From the NCBI RefSeq assembly GCF_014282005.1, contig NZ_JACFTD010000016.1:1-64000 (forward strand): DNA of 64,000 bases, in the 5' to 3' direction. The notes under the pieces are model-generated. The model did not search any database, had not been told where the DNA came from, and worked only from the letters and a program-made list of their open reading frames with translations. Origin of the DNA: Sporosarcina sp. BP05 (GTDB lineage: Bacteria > Bacillota > Bacilli > Bacillales_A > Planococcaceae). Below, piece after piece: positions 9,785 to 18,099 of the stretch. Made by a program: the position numbers and the translations under genes. Positions within the stretch are counted from its first letter, which is position 1. Every line of letters begins with the position of its first letter.

Positions 9785-11158
9785 ATGTTAACAGAGACTG
9801 CGGGAGAACGTACAAATACGGAGGGGAAAAAGTCAAATACTCCGAAGGTCGTAAAAATGACTGTAATTCCAGTAGCAGGTCACGATAGCATGTTGTTGAA
9901 CTTGAGTGGCGCACATAGCCCATTCTTTACGCGAAATATACTTATTCTCGAAGATAATTACGGGAATAAAGGCGTAGGAGAGGTACCGGGCGGAGAGGCG
10001 ATTCGCCAGACGTTAGAGGATTCAAAGCCATTCGTAATTGGTGAATCCGTCGGTACATATAACTCGATATTAAATAAAGTTCGAAAACAATTCGCTGTCC
10101 GGGATGCGGATGGGCGCGGTGCACAAACATTTGATTTACGAACGACAATTCATGTTGTCACGGCTATTGAAGCGGCATTATTGGATCTACTAGGGAAGTT
10201 CCTAGATGTACCTGTCGCGGCATTGCTTGGTGAAGGTCAGCAGCGCAGTAGTGTGGAAATGCTTGGTTATTTGTTCTATCTTGGTGATCGGAACAAAACG
10301 GATTTACCTTATCTAAGCGATTTGAACGCCAAAGATGATTGGTTCAGACTGCGGCATGAAGAAGCATTGACGCCTGAATCGATTGTTGCACTTGCGGAGG
10401 CGGCCTATGAACGCTACGGCTTTAATGACTTTAAACTAAAAGGCGGAGTGCTTTCTGGAGATGAAGAAATGGCAGCTGTGACAGCGCTTGCAAAACGTTT
10501 CCCGGAGGCGAGAATTACACTGGACCCAAATGGTGCCTGGTCATTAGAGGAAGCCATTCGACTTTGTAAAAACCAACATGATGTACTTGCCTATGCTGAA
10601 GATCCATGTGGAGCGGAAGCCGGTTATTCTGCACGCGAAGCAATGGCTGAGTTCCGCCGCGCTACTGGACTTCCAACGGCTACCAATATGATTGCAACAG
10701 ACTGGAGACAAATGGGTCATGCGATTCAGCTTAATGCTGTTGATATTCCGTTGGCCGATCCGCATTTCTGGACGATGCAAGGTTCAGTTCGTGTCGCACA
10801 AATGTGTAATGATTGGGGATTGACGTGGGGCTCGCACTCGAATAACCATTTCGACATTTCTCTTGCAATGTTCACGCATGTTGCTGCAGCTGCACCTGGA
10901 GAAATCACGGCGATTGACACGCATTGGATTTGGCAAGATGGTCAACGCTTAACAAAAGAACCGCTTCAAATTAAAAGTGGGAAAATCGAAGTTCCATCTG
11001 CGCCTGGCTTAGGTGTTGAAATTGATATGGAGCAGATCGAAAAGGCCAATAAACTCTATATCGATCAAAAACTTGGCGCTCGTGATGACTCTATCGGTAT
11101 GCAGTATTTAATTCCAGAATGGAAATTCGATAATAAACGGCCTTGTTTAGTCAGGTGA
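9785..11158 (+). CDS. gudD: Glucarate dehydratase
   Basis: A 457-residue enolase-superfamily enzyme that dehydrates D-glucarate to 5-dehydro-4-deoxyglucarate. Features in order: [11 protein letters not shown] in the capping domain, the catalytic Lys region [11 protein letters not shown], the metal-ligand region [22 protein letters not shown], and the catalytic His region [15 protein letters not shown]. The ATG at 9785 is preferred over an upstream TTG because GGAGGGG (9772-9778) precedes it. It starts 15 bases after the MFS stop codon. GarD and GudD converge on the same product for KdgD. Confidence 0.94.
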   Translation: MLTETAGERTNTEGKKSNTPKVVKMTVIPVAGHDSMLLNLSGAHSPFFTRNILILEDNYGNKGVGEVPGGEAIRQTLEDSKPFVIGESVGTYNSILNKVRKQFAVRDADGRGAQTFDLRTTIHVVTAIEAALLDLLGKFLDVPVAALLGEGQQRSSVEMLGYLFYLGDRNKTDLPYLSDLNAKDDWFRLRHEEALTPESIVALAEAAYERYGFNDFKLKGGVLSGDEEMAAVTALAKRFPEARITLDPNGAWSLEEAIRLCKNQHDVLAYAEDPCGAEAGYSAREAMAEFRRATGLPTATNMIATDWRQMGHAIQLNAVDIPLADPHFWTMQGSVRVAQMCNDWGLTWGSHSNNHFDISLAMFTHVAAAAPGEITAIDTHWIWQDGQRLTKEPLQIKSGKIEVPSAPGLGVEIDMEQIEKANKLYIDQKLGARDDSIGMQYLIPEWKFDNKRPCLVR

Positions 11159-11253
11159 CTTTGAATCGATAGTATTCTACTATATGGAAAGTATATGGGA
11201 TAGGCCAGCGGGAAACGTTGGTCTATATTCCGTTTTAGTAAGGAGGAAATTCG

Positions 11254-12231
11254 ATGGAGCATAAAGTGATTGTTTATAAAAAAATAGATCCACAAGTTTT
11301 AGATTATCTTCGAACAACGTGTCAGGTCGTTTACTTTGAGGAGCTAAATGAATATACATATCCACAGTTTAAAACACATCTCCAAGATACGCATGCACTT
11401 CTAGGATCTGGTTTAAAGGTAGACGATGCGTTACTAGCACAATCTCCGCAATTGAAAGTTGTAAGCAACGTTTCGGTCGGATACGATAATTTGAATTTAT
11501 CATTGCTGACAAAACGAAATATAGTGGCAACAAACACGCCAGGTGTTTTGAATGAGACAGTAGCGGATGCAATGTTTGGGCTATTACTTTCGGCTGCAAG
11601 AAGAGTTCCTGAATTGGATGCCTACGTTAAGCGGGGGGATTGGAATCAGCAGCTTGGGGAGGAGTTATTCGGAACGGATGTTCACGGAAAAGTGATTGGA
11701 ATTGTGGGAATGGGCGGCATTGGGAAAGCAATTGCTCAACGGGCGAGATTTGGATTTGGTATGGAGATCCTTTATCATAACCGCAACCGTGATGTGGATG
11801 CTGAATCGACTTATGACGCGCAGTATTGTAGTTTACCTGAACTTCTAGAGCGCTCTGATTTTGTCTATAATATGGTGCCACTCAGTGATGAGACAAAGAA
11901 TTTATTTGGTGCAGCTGAATTTAAATCGATGAAGAACAGTGCCATCTTCGTAAACGGTTCACGTGGTGCTGTCGTGGATGAAGAAGCTTTGCATGATGCA
12001 TTGGTCAACAAAGAAATAGCTGGGGCTGGTTTAGATGTTTATAAGCAAGAGCCAATTGATCCGAGTCATCCATTGTTGAAGTTGTCAAACATCGTTACGA
12101 CACCCCATATCGGATCAGGGACAAAGGAAACGAGATTGAAAATGGGGATGCTGGCTGCGGAGTCCGTTTTAAAAGTGTTTGCCGGGGAAACACCATCTAA
12201 CGTATTGAACCCTATAGAAATAGTTAAGTAA
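11254..12231 (+). CDS. D-2-hydroxyacid dehydrogenase (GhrB/gluconate 2-dehydrogenase type)
   Basis: A 325-residue NAD(P)-dependent dehydrogenase with GIVGMGGIGKAIAQRA (Rossmann loop), NGSRGAVVDEEAL (catalytic Arg) and TTPHIGSGTKETR (catalytic His). Closest by features to glyoxylate/hydroxypyruvate/2-ketogluconate reductases. ATG start with AAGGAGGAAATTCG upstream. It follows gudD after about 95 bases containing a hairpin (ATAGGCCAGCG / CGTTGGTCTAT, about 11199-11225) and precedes an ornithine-cyclodeaminase-family gene. It may reduce a side product of hexarate breakdown such as tartronate semialdehyde or hydroxypyruvate; this is inference. Confidence 0.88.
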   Translation: MEHKVIVYKKIDPQVLDYLRTTCQVVYFEELNEYTYPQFKTHLQDTHALLGSGLKVDDALLAQSPQLKVVSNVSVGYDNLNLSLLTKRNIVATNTPGVLNETVADAMFGLLLSAARRVPELDAYVKRGDWNQQLGEELFGTDVHGKVIGIVGMGGIGKAIAQRARFGFGMEILYHNRNRDVDAESTYDAQYCSLPELLERSDFVYNMVPLSDETKNLFGAAEFKSMKNSAIFVNGSRGAVVDEEALHDALVNKEIAGAGLDVYKQEPIDPSHPLLKLSNIVTTPHIGSGTKETRLKMGMLAAESVLKVFAGETPSNVLNPIEIVK

Positions 12232-12256
12232 CGCGATTATTTTGAGGAGGTTGGCT

Positions 12257-13204
12257 ATGCATTTTATTGACGAACAGGAAATTAGAAGTCTTATCTCGAT
12301 GAAGGATATTATCGATACAATCGAAGAGTATTACATAAACGATGGAGAGAAGAAATCCTTTGTCCCCGAACGATTATTCATCAATGATGATGACAATTCG
12401 GCGCTATTAATGCCTTCTTTTTATGAAAATTATTATGGGGCGAAGCTGATTGGTATCGCTCCAGGCAATGCTGCAATCGGGGAAGCTACGTTAAGGGGCA
12501 TCTTCTTGTTGAATGAAAGGAAGACGATGAAACCACTTGTCGTTATGGATGCCAGAACGATTACCGCTATGCGGACTGGTGCAGTCAGTGGATTGGGTAT
12601 GAAATACTTGGCATCGGATGAAACGGAGACCATTGGCATTATAGGCACTGGCGATCAAGGGTGGAGTCATTTACAGGCGGCTTGCGCTGTAAGGTCAGTA
12701 AAGAGGCTTTTAGTGTATAATCGTAGTAAGGAAAGACTCGATAAATTTATAGAGAAAGCGAAGAAGGAGTTTCCAACTATTCGATTTGATAGTTCAGATC
12801 CTGCGAGCATTGTAAAAGAGGCACAAATTATTATTACAACGACGACATCAACAAATCCGGTTATTCCTTACGACGGGCAAGTTGATTTGACTGGAAAGCA
12901 TTTCGCAGGTTCAGGTGCATTCAAATCATTTATGCAAGAGATTCCCGACTCAATCATCAAAGAAGCAGATCATCTATTCGTCGACACGCATGCAGCATTT
13001 TCCGAATGTGGAGAAATGATTAACGCAAAAAAGTTTGGCCACAGTGAAGAGACAATCCCGGAGTTGAAAACATTGGTTCAACAAGGTGAAAATGAAAAGA
13101 TGAAACAAAAAGTAACTGTTTTCAAATCGGTAGGTGTATCTATTTTTGATATCCTAACAGCTAAGCTGATCTATGAGAGATATCAAAGTCTGGTTGAAGT
13201 TTAA
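12257..13204 (+). CDS. Ornithine cyclodeaminase / mu-crystallin family protein
   Basis: A 315-residue NAD(P)-binding protein of the OCD/mu-crystallin family. It has the substrate loop MDARTITAMRTGAVSGLG and the dinucleotide loop GIIGTGDQGWSHLQAA. Members include ornithine cyclodeaminase, alanine dehydrogenase (archaeal type), ketimine reductases and N-(carboxyethyl)amino-acid synthases, so function cannot be fixed by sequence alone. ATG at 12257 follows GAGGAGGTTGG; the upstream in-frame TTG at 12242 is unlikely. It sits between a 2-hydroxyacid dehydrogenase and the GntR regulator, an unusual partner for hexarate genes. Confidence 0.85.
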   Translation: MHFIDEQEIRSLISMKDIIDTIEEYYINDGEKKSFVPERLFINDDDNSALLMPSFYENYYGAKLIGIAPGNAAIGEATLRGIFLLNERKTMKPLVVMDARTITAMRTGAVSGLGMKYLASDETETIGIIGTGDQGWSHLQAACAVRSVKRLLVYNRSKERLDKFIEKAKKEFPTIRFDSSDPASIVKEAQIIITTTTSTNPVIPYDGQVDLTGKHFAGSGAFKSFMQEIPDSIIKEADHLFVDTHAAFSECGEMINAKKFGHSEETIPELKTLVQQGENEKMKQKVTVFKSVGVSIFDILTAKLIYERYQSLVEV

Positions 13205-13239
13205 AGTGTCCTTGGAAACATAAGTAAAGGAGGGTTGAA

Positions 13240-13932
13240 ATGAAAGAATATAAAATGGACACTGTCCGTAGAAGCACCCTCTCGCAACAGGTGTTAGAAC
13301 AAATTGTTCAGCTATTAATGAGTGGGCAGCTGAATCCGGGGGATAAATTGCCTCCAGAAATGAATTTGATGGAACAATTTGACGTTAGCAGGCCTGTACT
13401 GCGGGAAGCGCTTAGCTCTTTGGAGACCTTGGAAATCATTACGAGAAGGCCGCGCGGAGGTACGTTTATAAATGATAGGGTCGGAAGTAATCCATTCAAG
13501 GTAATGCTCGCGCTATCCATTAACAATGTTCCTGCGATCATTGAAGCACGCATGGCGTTAGAGTTGGGGCTTGTCACGATTGCAGCCGAGAAGATATCGG
13601 ATGAGCAACTCGAAAAGATCAAAGAAACAATTGAGAGCATTCAAGAAAATGCCGATAGTGATTATGGTCGTTTAGATAAGGAATTCCACAGATTGATTGC
13701 ACAAAGCGCCAACAATCCAGTCGTCGAAGGAATGATAGATTCCCTGCTCATTACGCATGAGAAAACAGATAGCTTAATCACTTATCGAGAGCCTGATATT
13801 ACAATAGAGCATCACTTAGCCATCTATGAGGCGTTGAAAAAAAGAGACCCGTACGAATCATTCACACAGATGTACAGGCATTTAAGCTATGTTAGAAAGA
13901 AAATAATGGCAGACTATAAGGAAAAACAGTAG
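13240..13932 (+). CDS. GntR-family (FadR/FCD) transcriptional regulator
   Basis: A 230-residue regulator. The N-terminal winged helix (residues about 7-78) contains GDKLPPEMNLMEQFDVSRPVLREALSSLE, and an all-helical FCD ligand domain follows (EARMALELGLV, LDKEFHRLIA). FCD domains bind sugar acids and other carboxylates. Its position at the end of the hexarate gene set corresponds to YcbG in Bacillus. It is the best candidate to bind the TGTCTTA-CAA-TAAGACA palindromes at 1052 and 5867. Start ATG with AAAGGAGGG upstream. Confidence 0.92.
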   Translation: MKEYKMDTVRRSTLSQQVLEQIVQLLMSGQLNPGDKLPPEMNLMEQFDVSRPVLREALSSLETLEIITRRPRGGTFINDRVGSNPFKVMLALSINNVPAIIEARMALELGLVTIAAEKISDEQLEKIKETIESIQENADSDYGRLDKEFHRLIAQSANNPVVEGMIDSLLITHEKTDSLITYREPDITIEHHLAIYEALKKRDPYESFTQMYRHLSYVRKKIMADYKEKQ

Positions 13933-14102
13933 CAGCGAAAAGTTGGTACATACTTATGAGCTTTTTTGTTTGTCTAACTTGTCCGAGGGAAAAAGATGTG
14001 ACTATATATGTAGAACAAATGAATGCCTATATAAACTGAGCGAAGGTACACTCAATGGGATTCTATATCGCGATATAAATAGAAAGTTTTATATATTCTA
14101 TG

Positions 14103-14136
14103 TTGACAATCCATTCAGAAACATGTATTGTACTAT
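14103..14136 (+). promoter_or_regulatory. Promoter ahead of the SAM riboswitch
   Basis: A consensus TTGACA (14103-14108) followed 17 bases later by TATTGT, with TACTAT (14131-14136) as an alternative -10. It lies about 25-50 bases before the riboswitch aptamer. Confidence 0.5.
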
Positions 14137-14157
14137 TTAACAACTAAATACGTAACT

Positions 14158-14272
14158 TTCTTATCCAGAGAGGTGTAGGGACTGGCCCGATGATACCTCA
14201 GCAACAGACTTGTAAAAGTACTGTGCTAATTCCAGAAGCTTAAGTGTAATGCTTAGGGCTTGTAGATAAGAA
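14158..14272 (+). ncRNA. SAM-I (S-box) riboswitch aptamer
   Basis: The S-box consensus is directly visible: P1 arms TTCTTATC (14158-14165) and GATAAGAA (14265-14272), AGAGAGGTGTAGGGACTGG, GCCCGATGATACC, CAGCAAC and GTGCTAATTCC. It binds S-adenosylmethionine and promotes termination at the hairpin that follows (14295-14327). Such leaders normally precede methionine or cysteine genes, but the next gene (14564) is a PF04199 cyclase/hydrolase and an intergenic repeat lies in between. Confidence 0.95.
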
Positions 14273-14294
14273 GAGCAAAAAGCGATTATGCCAA

Positions 14295-14327
14295 AACCTC
14301 TTCTTGAAATTTAGAAGAGGTTTTTTT
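14295..14327 (+). terminator. SAM riboswitch terminator
   Basis: AACCTCTTCT (14295-14304) pairs with AGAAGAGGTT (14313-14322) and runs into seven T. This is the expression platform of the S-box leader. Confidence 0.93.
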
Positions 14328-14331
14328 GTTT

Positions 14332-14518
14332 CGTCTAGGCTCCGGGCGCCAGATGCTAGGGTCATAAGCTAAAGCTACTCTGCGGCAAAGAACGCCGCCA
14401 CGCATCTTCATCTTATGCCTGTCGCGGGCCTACAGGAAGTAGGTCATGCAGTCGTTGCCACAGGACGTGGCGGATTTAGACTGTGTAGCATTATTCAGGC
14501 GCCCTTCGCTTTTGTTCT
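14332..14518. repeat. Intergenic repeat element, long form
   Basis: A GC-richer, highly structured block that starts GTCTAGGCTCCGGGCGCC and ends GGCGCCCTTCGCTTTTG, with GGGCGCC/GGCGCCC as outer inverted arms and further internal pairs (CATAAG/CTTATG). It resembles the GTCTAGCTCCAGCGCC...TTGCGCTTTTC family I know from intergenic regions of Bacillaceae. A deleted short form with the same ends occurs at 20741-20780. No coding potential seen. Confidence 0.6.
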
Positions 14519-14563
14519 TTCTGGAGACTAAAGTTACCTTCAAAAGATGAAGGGAGAATTATT

Positions 14564-15301
14564 ATGTCAAACGAATTAATCGATGCAATTGCTTTGTTAA
14601 AAAAGAAAGAATGGGTCGATTTAACACATACCTTTGGACCCGAATCACCCCATTTTTCAGCATTTGATGCAGCAGAGTTTACGACATTATTCGATCATGA
14701 TGATGGTTTTTTTGCACAGAGTTTTAAATTTGCAGGACAGTATGGGACACATATTGATGCACCAATTCACTTCGTACGTGAAACAAGATACCTGGATGAA
14801 TTGGGTTTAAAAGAATTGGTATTACCGCTTGTGGTCATCGATAAATCGAAAGAATCCGATGCAAATCAAGATTTTACATTAACTGTTGAAGATATTCTGA
14901 AGTTTGAAGCCCAGCACGGACAAATTGAGGCAGGTACATTTGTAGCACTACGCACAGATTGGAGCAAACGCTGGCCGGATAACGAGGCTTTTTGCAATAA
15001 AGATGCCGATGGGAATAACCGTATACCGGGTTGGGGTCTTGCTGCTTTGCAGTTTTTATTTGACGAAAGAAAAGTGAAAGCAGTTGGTCATGAAACATTC
15101 GATACGGATTCAGCCATAGACTTTCAAAAGAACCAAGCTCTGCTAGGCGAATATTACGTTCTTGAACAAGATACCTATCAAATTGAGCTATTAACAAACT
15201 TGGATAAAGTGCCTGCAAAAGGCGCAGTCATTTTTAATATCGTCCCTAAGCCGGAAAAAGCATCGGGATTCCCAGTCCGCTCATTCGCGATACTGCCATA
15301 A
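14564..15301 (+). CDS. Cyclase family protein (PF04199, kynurenine-formamidase-like hydrolase)
   Basis: A 245-residue protein of the cyclase/KynB metal-hydrolase family with the signature GQYGTHIDAPIHF (metal-binding His and Asp) near residues 64-76 and a second conserved segment AVGHETFDTDSA. It is only distantly like the KynB at 44594, which is shorter and in a kyn operon. The substrate is unknown; relatives open or close amide or lactone bonds. Start ATG follows GAAGGGAG. It is the first gene downstream of an S-box riboswitch. Its last nine codons (encoding VRSFAILP and the stop) seed a tandem array immediately downstream. Confidence 0.87.
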   Translation: MSNELIDAIALLKKKEWVDLTHTFGPESPHFSAFDAAEFTTLFDHDDGFFAQSFKFAGQYGTHIDAPIHFVRETRYLDELGLKELVLPLVVIDKSKESDANQDFTLTVEDILKFEAQHGQIEAGTFVALRTDWSKRWPDNEAFCNKDADGNNRIPGWGLAALQFLFDERKVKAVGHETFDTDSAIDFQKNQALLGEYYVLEQDTYQIELLTNLDKVPAKGAVIFNIVPKPEKASGFPVRSFAILP

Positions 15302-15610
15302 AAAAAGAGTCCGCTCATTTGCGCTCCTGCCGTAAGAAAAGAAAGAAGGTCCGCTCATTTGCGCTCCTGCCGTAAGAAAAGAAAGAAGGTCCGCTCATTT
15401 GCGCTCCTGCCGTAAGAAAAGAAAGAAGGTCCGCTCATTCGCGCTCCTGCCGTAAGAAAAAAAAGAAGGTCCGCTCATTTGCGCTCCTGCCGCAAGAAAA
15501 AAAGAAGGTCCGCTCATTTGCGCTCATGCCGCAAGAAAAGAAAGAAGGTCCGCCCATTCGCGCACCTGTTGTAAGAAAAGAAAGAAGGTCCGCTCATTTG
15601 CGATCCTGTT
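15275..15610 (+). repeat. Tandem 40-base repeat derived from the 3' end of the cyclase gene
   Basis: Nine copies beginning GTCCGCTCATT start at 15275 (inside the gene), 15309, 15349, 15389, 15429, 15469, 15508, 15548 and 15588. The unit is GTCCGCTCATTTGCGCTCCT followed by GCCGTAAGAAAAGAAAGAAG. In the gene's own frame a unit reads VRSFALLP then a stop. The period of 40 is not a multiple of three, so later copies fall in other frames. Later units diverge progressively. The copies abut without spacers, so this is not a CRISPR array. Confidence 0.93.
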
Positions 15611-15730
15611 ATAAGAAAAGAAACGGATTGGCGTCAACGCATCATGGCAACAAACTGACAGAAGAGCAGCAATGTGAAAAATTGGAATTCATAGTGGGCG
15701 TGGCGAAGGAAGTTTGGGGATAAAAACTGA

Positions 15731-15768
15731 TAAACCGGAACAAGGCTCATATGCTTTGTTCCGGTTTA
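15731..15768. terminator. Bidirectional terminator
   Basis: Thirteen-base arms TAAACCGGAACAA (15731-15743) and TTGTTCCGGTTTA (15756-15768) with T-rich flanks on both strands. It separates the repeat region from the reverse-strand lipoprotein gene. Confidence 0.85.
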
Positions 15769-15772
15769 TTTA

Positions 15773-16261
15773 TTATTCCACTGAAAACAGCGCGGCAACG
15801 GATAGTTCGTGCATTGGCTCACCTGTTGAAATAAAGGTTTTCACAAGACGGTATTCACCTGGAATCAGTGTCACGCCGAGTGCGTCGACCGAAAAAGTCT
15901 GGTTTGTTTTACTGCCAGCTGACAACATATTTCCATAGTCTTTGAAAGACGGGTTTTTTAAGAACACGGCATCTGAGTAGGTAATCATATACCACTGGTC
16001 ATCTTTATTTACTTCTATATGATAAAACTCGCCTAACTGGTAATCGGATGAGCTGTCGTTTCGCACAAGCGTCTTAATGACGGGAGGCGAACCGATGAAT
16101 GAATCTTCGTCCAATACAAGAGATAAACCTTCTTCTGATGAAAACATTTCCTGATCGGGCACGGGATCAGGCAGTGTAGAAACTGCTGGTTCTATCCCGC
16201 AGGCGGAGAGGGGTAGTATAAGAACAATTGCAATGGACAGTATTTTTTTCATGATGGACAT
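15773..16261 (-). CDS. Lipoprotein with bacterial Ig-like domain
   Basis: A 162-residue predicted lipoprotein: signal MKKILSIAIVLILPLSAC with lipobox LSAC, then a Pro/Asp-rich linker and one domain of about 110 residues. Within that domain EEGLSLVLDEDSF, the beta pattern IKTLVRNDSSSDYQLGEFYHIEV and LIPGEYRLVKTF resemble the Ig-like (PF20251-type) module of Bacillales surface lipoproteins. No enzymatic residues are apparent; it is likely held on the outer face of the membrane. The gene stands alone, ending at a bidirectional terminator. Confidence 0.75.
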   Translation of the reverse strand: MSIMKKILSIAIVLILPLSACGIEPAVSTLPDPVPDQEMFSSEEGLSLVLDEDSFIGSPPVIKTLVRNDSSSDYQLGEFYHIEVNKDDQWYMITYSDAVFLKNPSFKDYGNMLSAGSKTNQTFSVDALGVTLIPGEYRLVKTFISTGEPMHELSVAALFSVE

Positions 16262-16444
16262 ACCTCCACTTCTAGCATATACCTTTGAGGGGGGGGATAA
16301 ACCTTGATTGAAATCAATAAATAGCTGTGGATAAGGTGATTCCTCTGACGATTAATTAGGTGTTATCCACATGTGGGTAAAATATAATGTGTAAATGAAA
16401 CTTCATCCAATTGTTTTCGTATAACAGAGAAAGGGGTGGAGTCA

Positions 16445-17395
16445 ATGAGACAGGAAATACAAGAACGACAAATGGAATTGACGATGATACGCACTGAGCG
16501 CGACCGGGTGACAAGGCGTCTTGGGGGCGCGGAGGTAAAACTTAAAGAAGCTATTATCCAACGTGATAACTTGCATGAAAAACTTACAAAAGAACAACAG
16601 GATGTAGTAAAGCTTGGTAAGTTTTCTTTTATGAATAAGATAAGTGAGTGGACAGGCAAGTGGGATGAAAAAATGGAGAAGGAGATTTCAGAAGCAGCAG
16701 ATGCGGAGCTCCATTATAATGAAGCAGAAAAAGTAGTGAAGGACTTGGAAGCGGATGCGGTCCGATTACGTGATGAGATTAAAAATCCAGACTTCGACCA
16801 TATCGAGGAAGAGTGGGCGGACTTTCTGAAGGAGAAAGAGACGTGGATTCGATTCAATGACACAATTGCGAATGGTACGCTACAAAAGATAGCAGATGAT
16901 AGAGTAAGACTGCGTTCGATGCTGCGTGAAATTGACGAAGCTTGCGATGCGGGTACCAAGGCAAATCGGGCACTCGATGCGGCGTTGGAGAAGCTTGGGG
17001 CGGCAGAAGGATTGTCGATATGGGATACGTTCCTTGGCGGTGGCTTGCTGGTATCGGCTCTTAAATACTCCGAAATTAATAGCTCTGATGATCTTGTCCA
17101 TCGCGCGCAACGTGCCCTTCGCCATTTTGAGACGGAACTGATGGATGTCCAAAATGCCGCGACTGAATCATTCACGGTGAACAAAAATGACATCTTTACA
17201 TTTACTGACCTGTTTTTCGATAATATTTTTTCAGACTGGATGATTCATTCACGCATTACAGGCGCGAAAAGTAAGCTGAACGGTGTGCTTCAAGATGTGC
17301 GCAAGGTTCAAGACCGACTTGCGAGAAAGCGTGATGAATTGCTACATGAACTGGAACGATTGGATGTGCAAGAGAGGGAGATTATTGAAGCGTAA
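16445..17395 (+). CDS. Hypothetical coiled-coil protein
   Basis: A 316-residue, highly charged protein that I do not recognise. Residues about 1-110 (RQEIQERQMELTMIRTERD onward) and the last 70 residues are predicted coiled coil. A central, more hydrophobic stretch (GLSIWDTFLGGGLLVSALKYSEI) may be a hairpin or a weak membrane-association segment. It has no signal peptide, Cys or obvious enzyme motif. The ATG at 16445 follows GAAAGGGGTGG; an in-frame TTG at 16436 is less likely. It is monocistronic. Confidence 0.8.
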   Translation: MRQEIQERQMELTMIRTERDRVTRRLGGAEVKLKEAIIQRDNLHEKLTKEQQDVVKLGKFSFMNKISEWTGKWDEKMEKEISEAADAELHYNEAEKVVKDLEADAVRLRDEIKNPDFDHIEEEWADFLKEKETWIRFNDTIANGTLQKIADDRVRLRSMLREIDEACDAGTKANRALDAALEKLGAAEGLSIWDTFLGGGLLVSALKYSEINSSDDLVHRAQRALRHFETELMDVQNAATESFTVNKNDIFTFTDLFFDNIFSDWMIHSRITGAKSKLNGVLQDVRKVQDRLARKRDELLHELERLDVQEREIIEA

Positions 17396-17462
17396 TGGAG
17401 TGACAGGGTAGTAAGGGGGGGGCATGGAACTGACCCGGTAAATTATAGATTCAAATCAAAAA

Positions 17463-17492
17463 CCTCATTGTGCATCCTTTTGCATAATGAGG
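17463..17492 (-). terminator. Terminator of the VOC gene
   Basis: CCTCATTGTGCA (17463-17474) pairs with TGCATAATGAGG (17481-17492). Read on the minus strand the hairpin is followed by five T. Confidence 0.75.
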
Positions 17493-17518
17493 TGAAATTT
17501 AAATGTATTATACACTTT

Positions 17519-17887
17519 TTATTCAAACGCTAAAAACTCTATACGGTTGCCAAAAGGGTCATGTGTAAAAAAGCGAGAACGTCCTTCGATTGGAGGCTCT
17601 TCACTAATCTCATAATCAGCTTCTTCCAACCGTGATTTCAATTGCCTAAGTGAATTCACCGTAAATCCAGGATGCGCTTTTTTCGCAGGCATGAAGTCTT
17701 TCTGGATACCGATATGCACTTCTTGTGAGCCACAAAGGAACCAACAACCACCGCGTCCCGCCAAATTTTCCGGTTTTGGAATTTCCTTCATACCAAGCAA
17801 TTCCCCGTAAAACTTCCGTGCTTCATCTTCAGACCCGGGCGGTGCCGCAATTTGGATATGATCAATGCCTGTTATAATATCCAACAC
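17519..17887 (-). CDS. VOC-family (glyoxalase/bleomycin-resistance fold) protein
   Basis: A 122-residue single VOC domain: GIDHIQIAAPPGSEDEARKFYGELLGM at the start with a metal-ligand-type His, EVHIGIQKDF in the middle and HDPFGNRIEFLAF at the C-terminal end with the usual Glu. The family includes glyoxalase-like isomerases, dioxygenases and antibiotic-binding proteins; the exact role is unknown. The start is uncertain: GTG 17887 and TTG 17884 both lie very close to AAAGGAG. Confidence 0.85.
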   Translation of the reverse strand: MLDIITGIDHIQIAAPPGSEDEARKFYGELLGMKEIPKPENLAGRGGCWFLCGSQEVHIGIQKDFMPAKKAHPGFTVNSLRQLKSRLEEADYEISEEPPIEGRSRFFTHDPFGNRIEFLAFE

Positions 17888-18099
17888 TCCTTTGAATGTG
17901 ATATTTCCAGTATAATCCTCATTGAACCATCGCGCTAATACCCTTTTCCATTACTATGGCATAAGAAAACCTTATCGACTTGGTTGAAAGTAATTTGATT
18001 TAATGATCGACTAAACTTATCCCAACAAATCCCTTTACAACTTCTTTGCATATAGTGTACCATGTAGCTAATACACTAATACGAAGAGGGGGTACGCTG

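Noticed and set aside
13943-14140. 65-residue ORF before the SAM riboswitch
   Set aside because: No ribosome site, non-protein-like composition, and it overlaps the riboswitch promoter.
14564-15301. Calling the PF04199 protein a second kynurenine formamidase
   Set aside because: It is longer than KynB, not linked to kyn genes, and shares only the general metal-site signature.
15309-15610. CRISPR-like regularly spaced repeats
   Set aside because: Units abut directly with no unique spacers and derive from the neighbouring gene end; no cas genes are present.
15526-15723. 65-residue ORF
   Set aside because: Most of its length is tandem repeat read in a shifted frame, with no ribosome site.
16714-17193. 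159-residue reverse-strand ORF
   Set aside because: Shadow of the coiled-coil gene; Ser-rich antisense composition and no translation signal.
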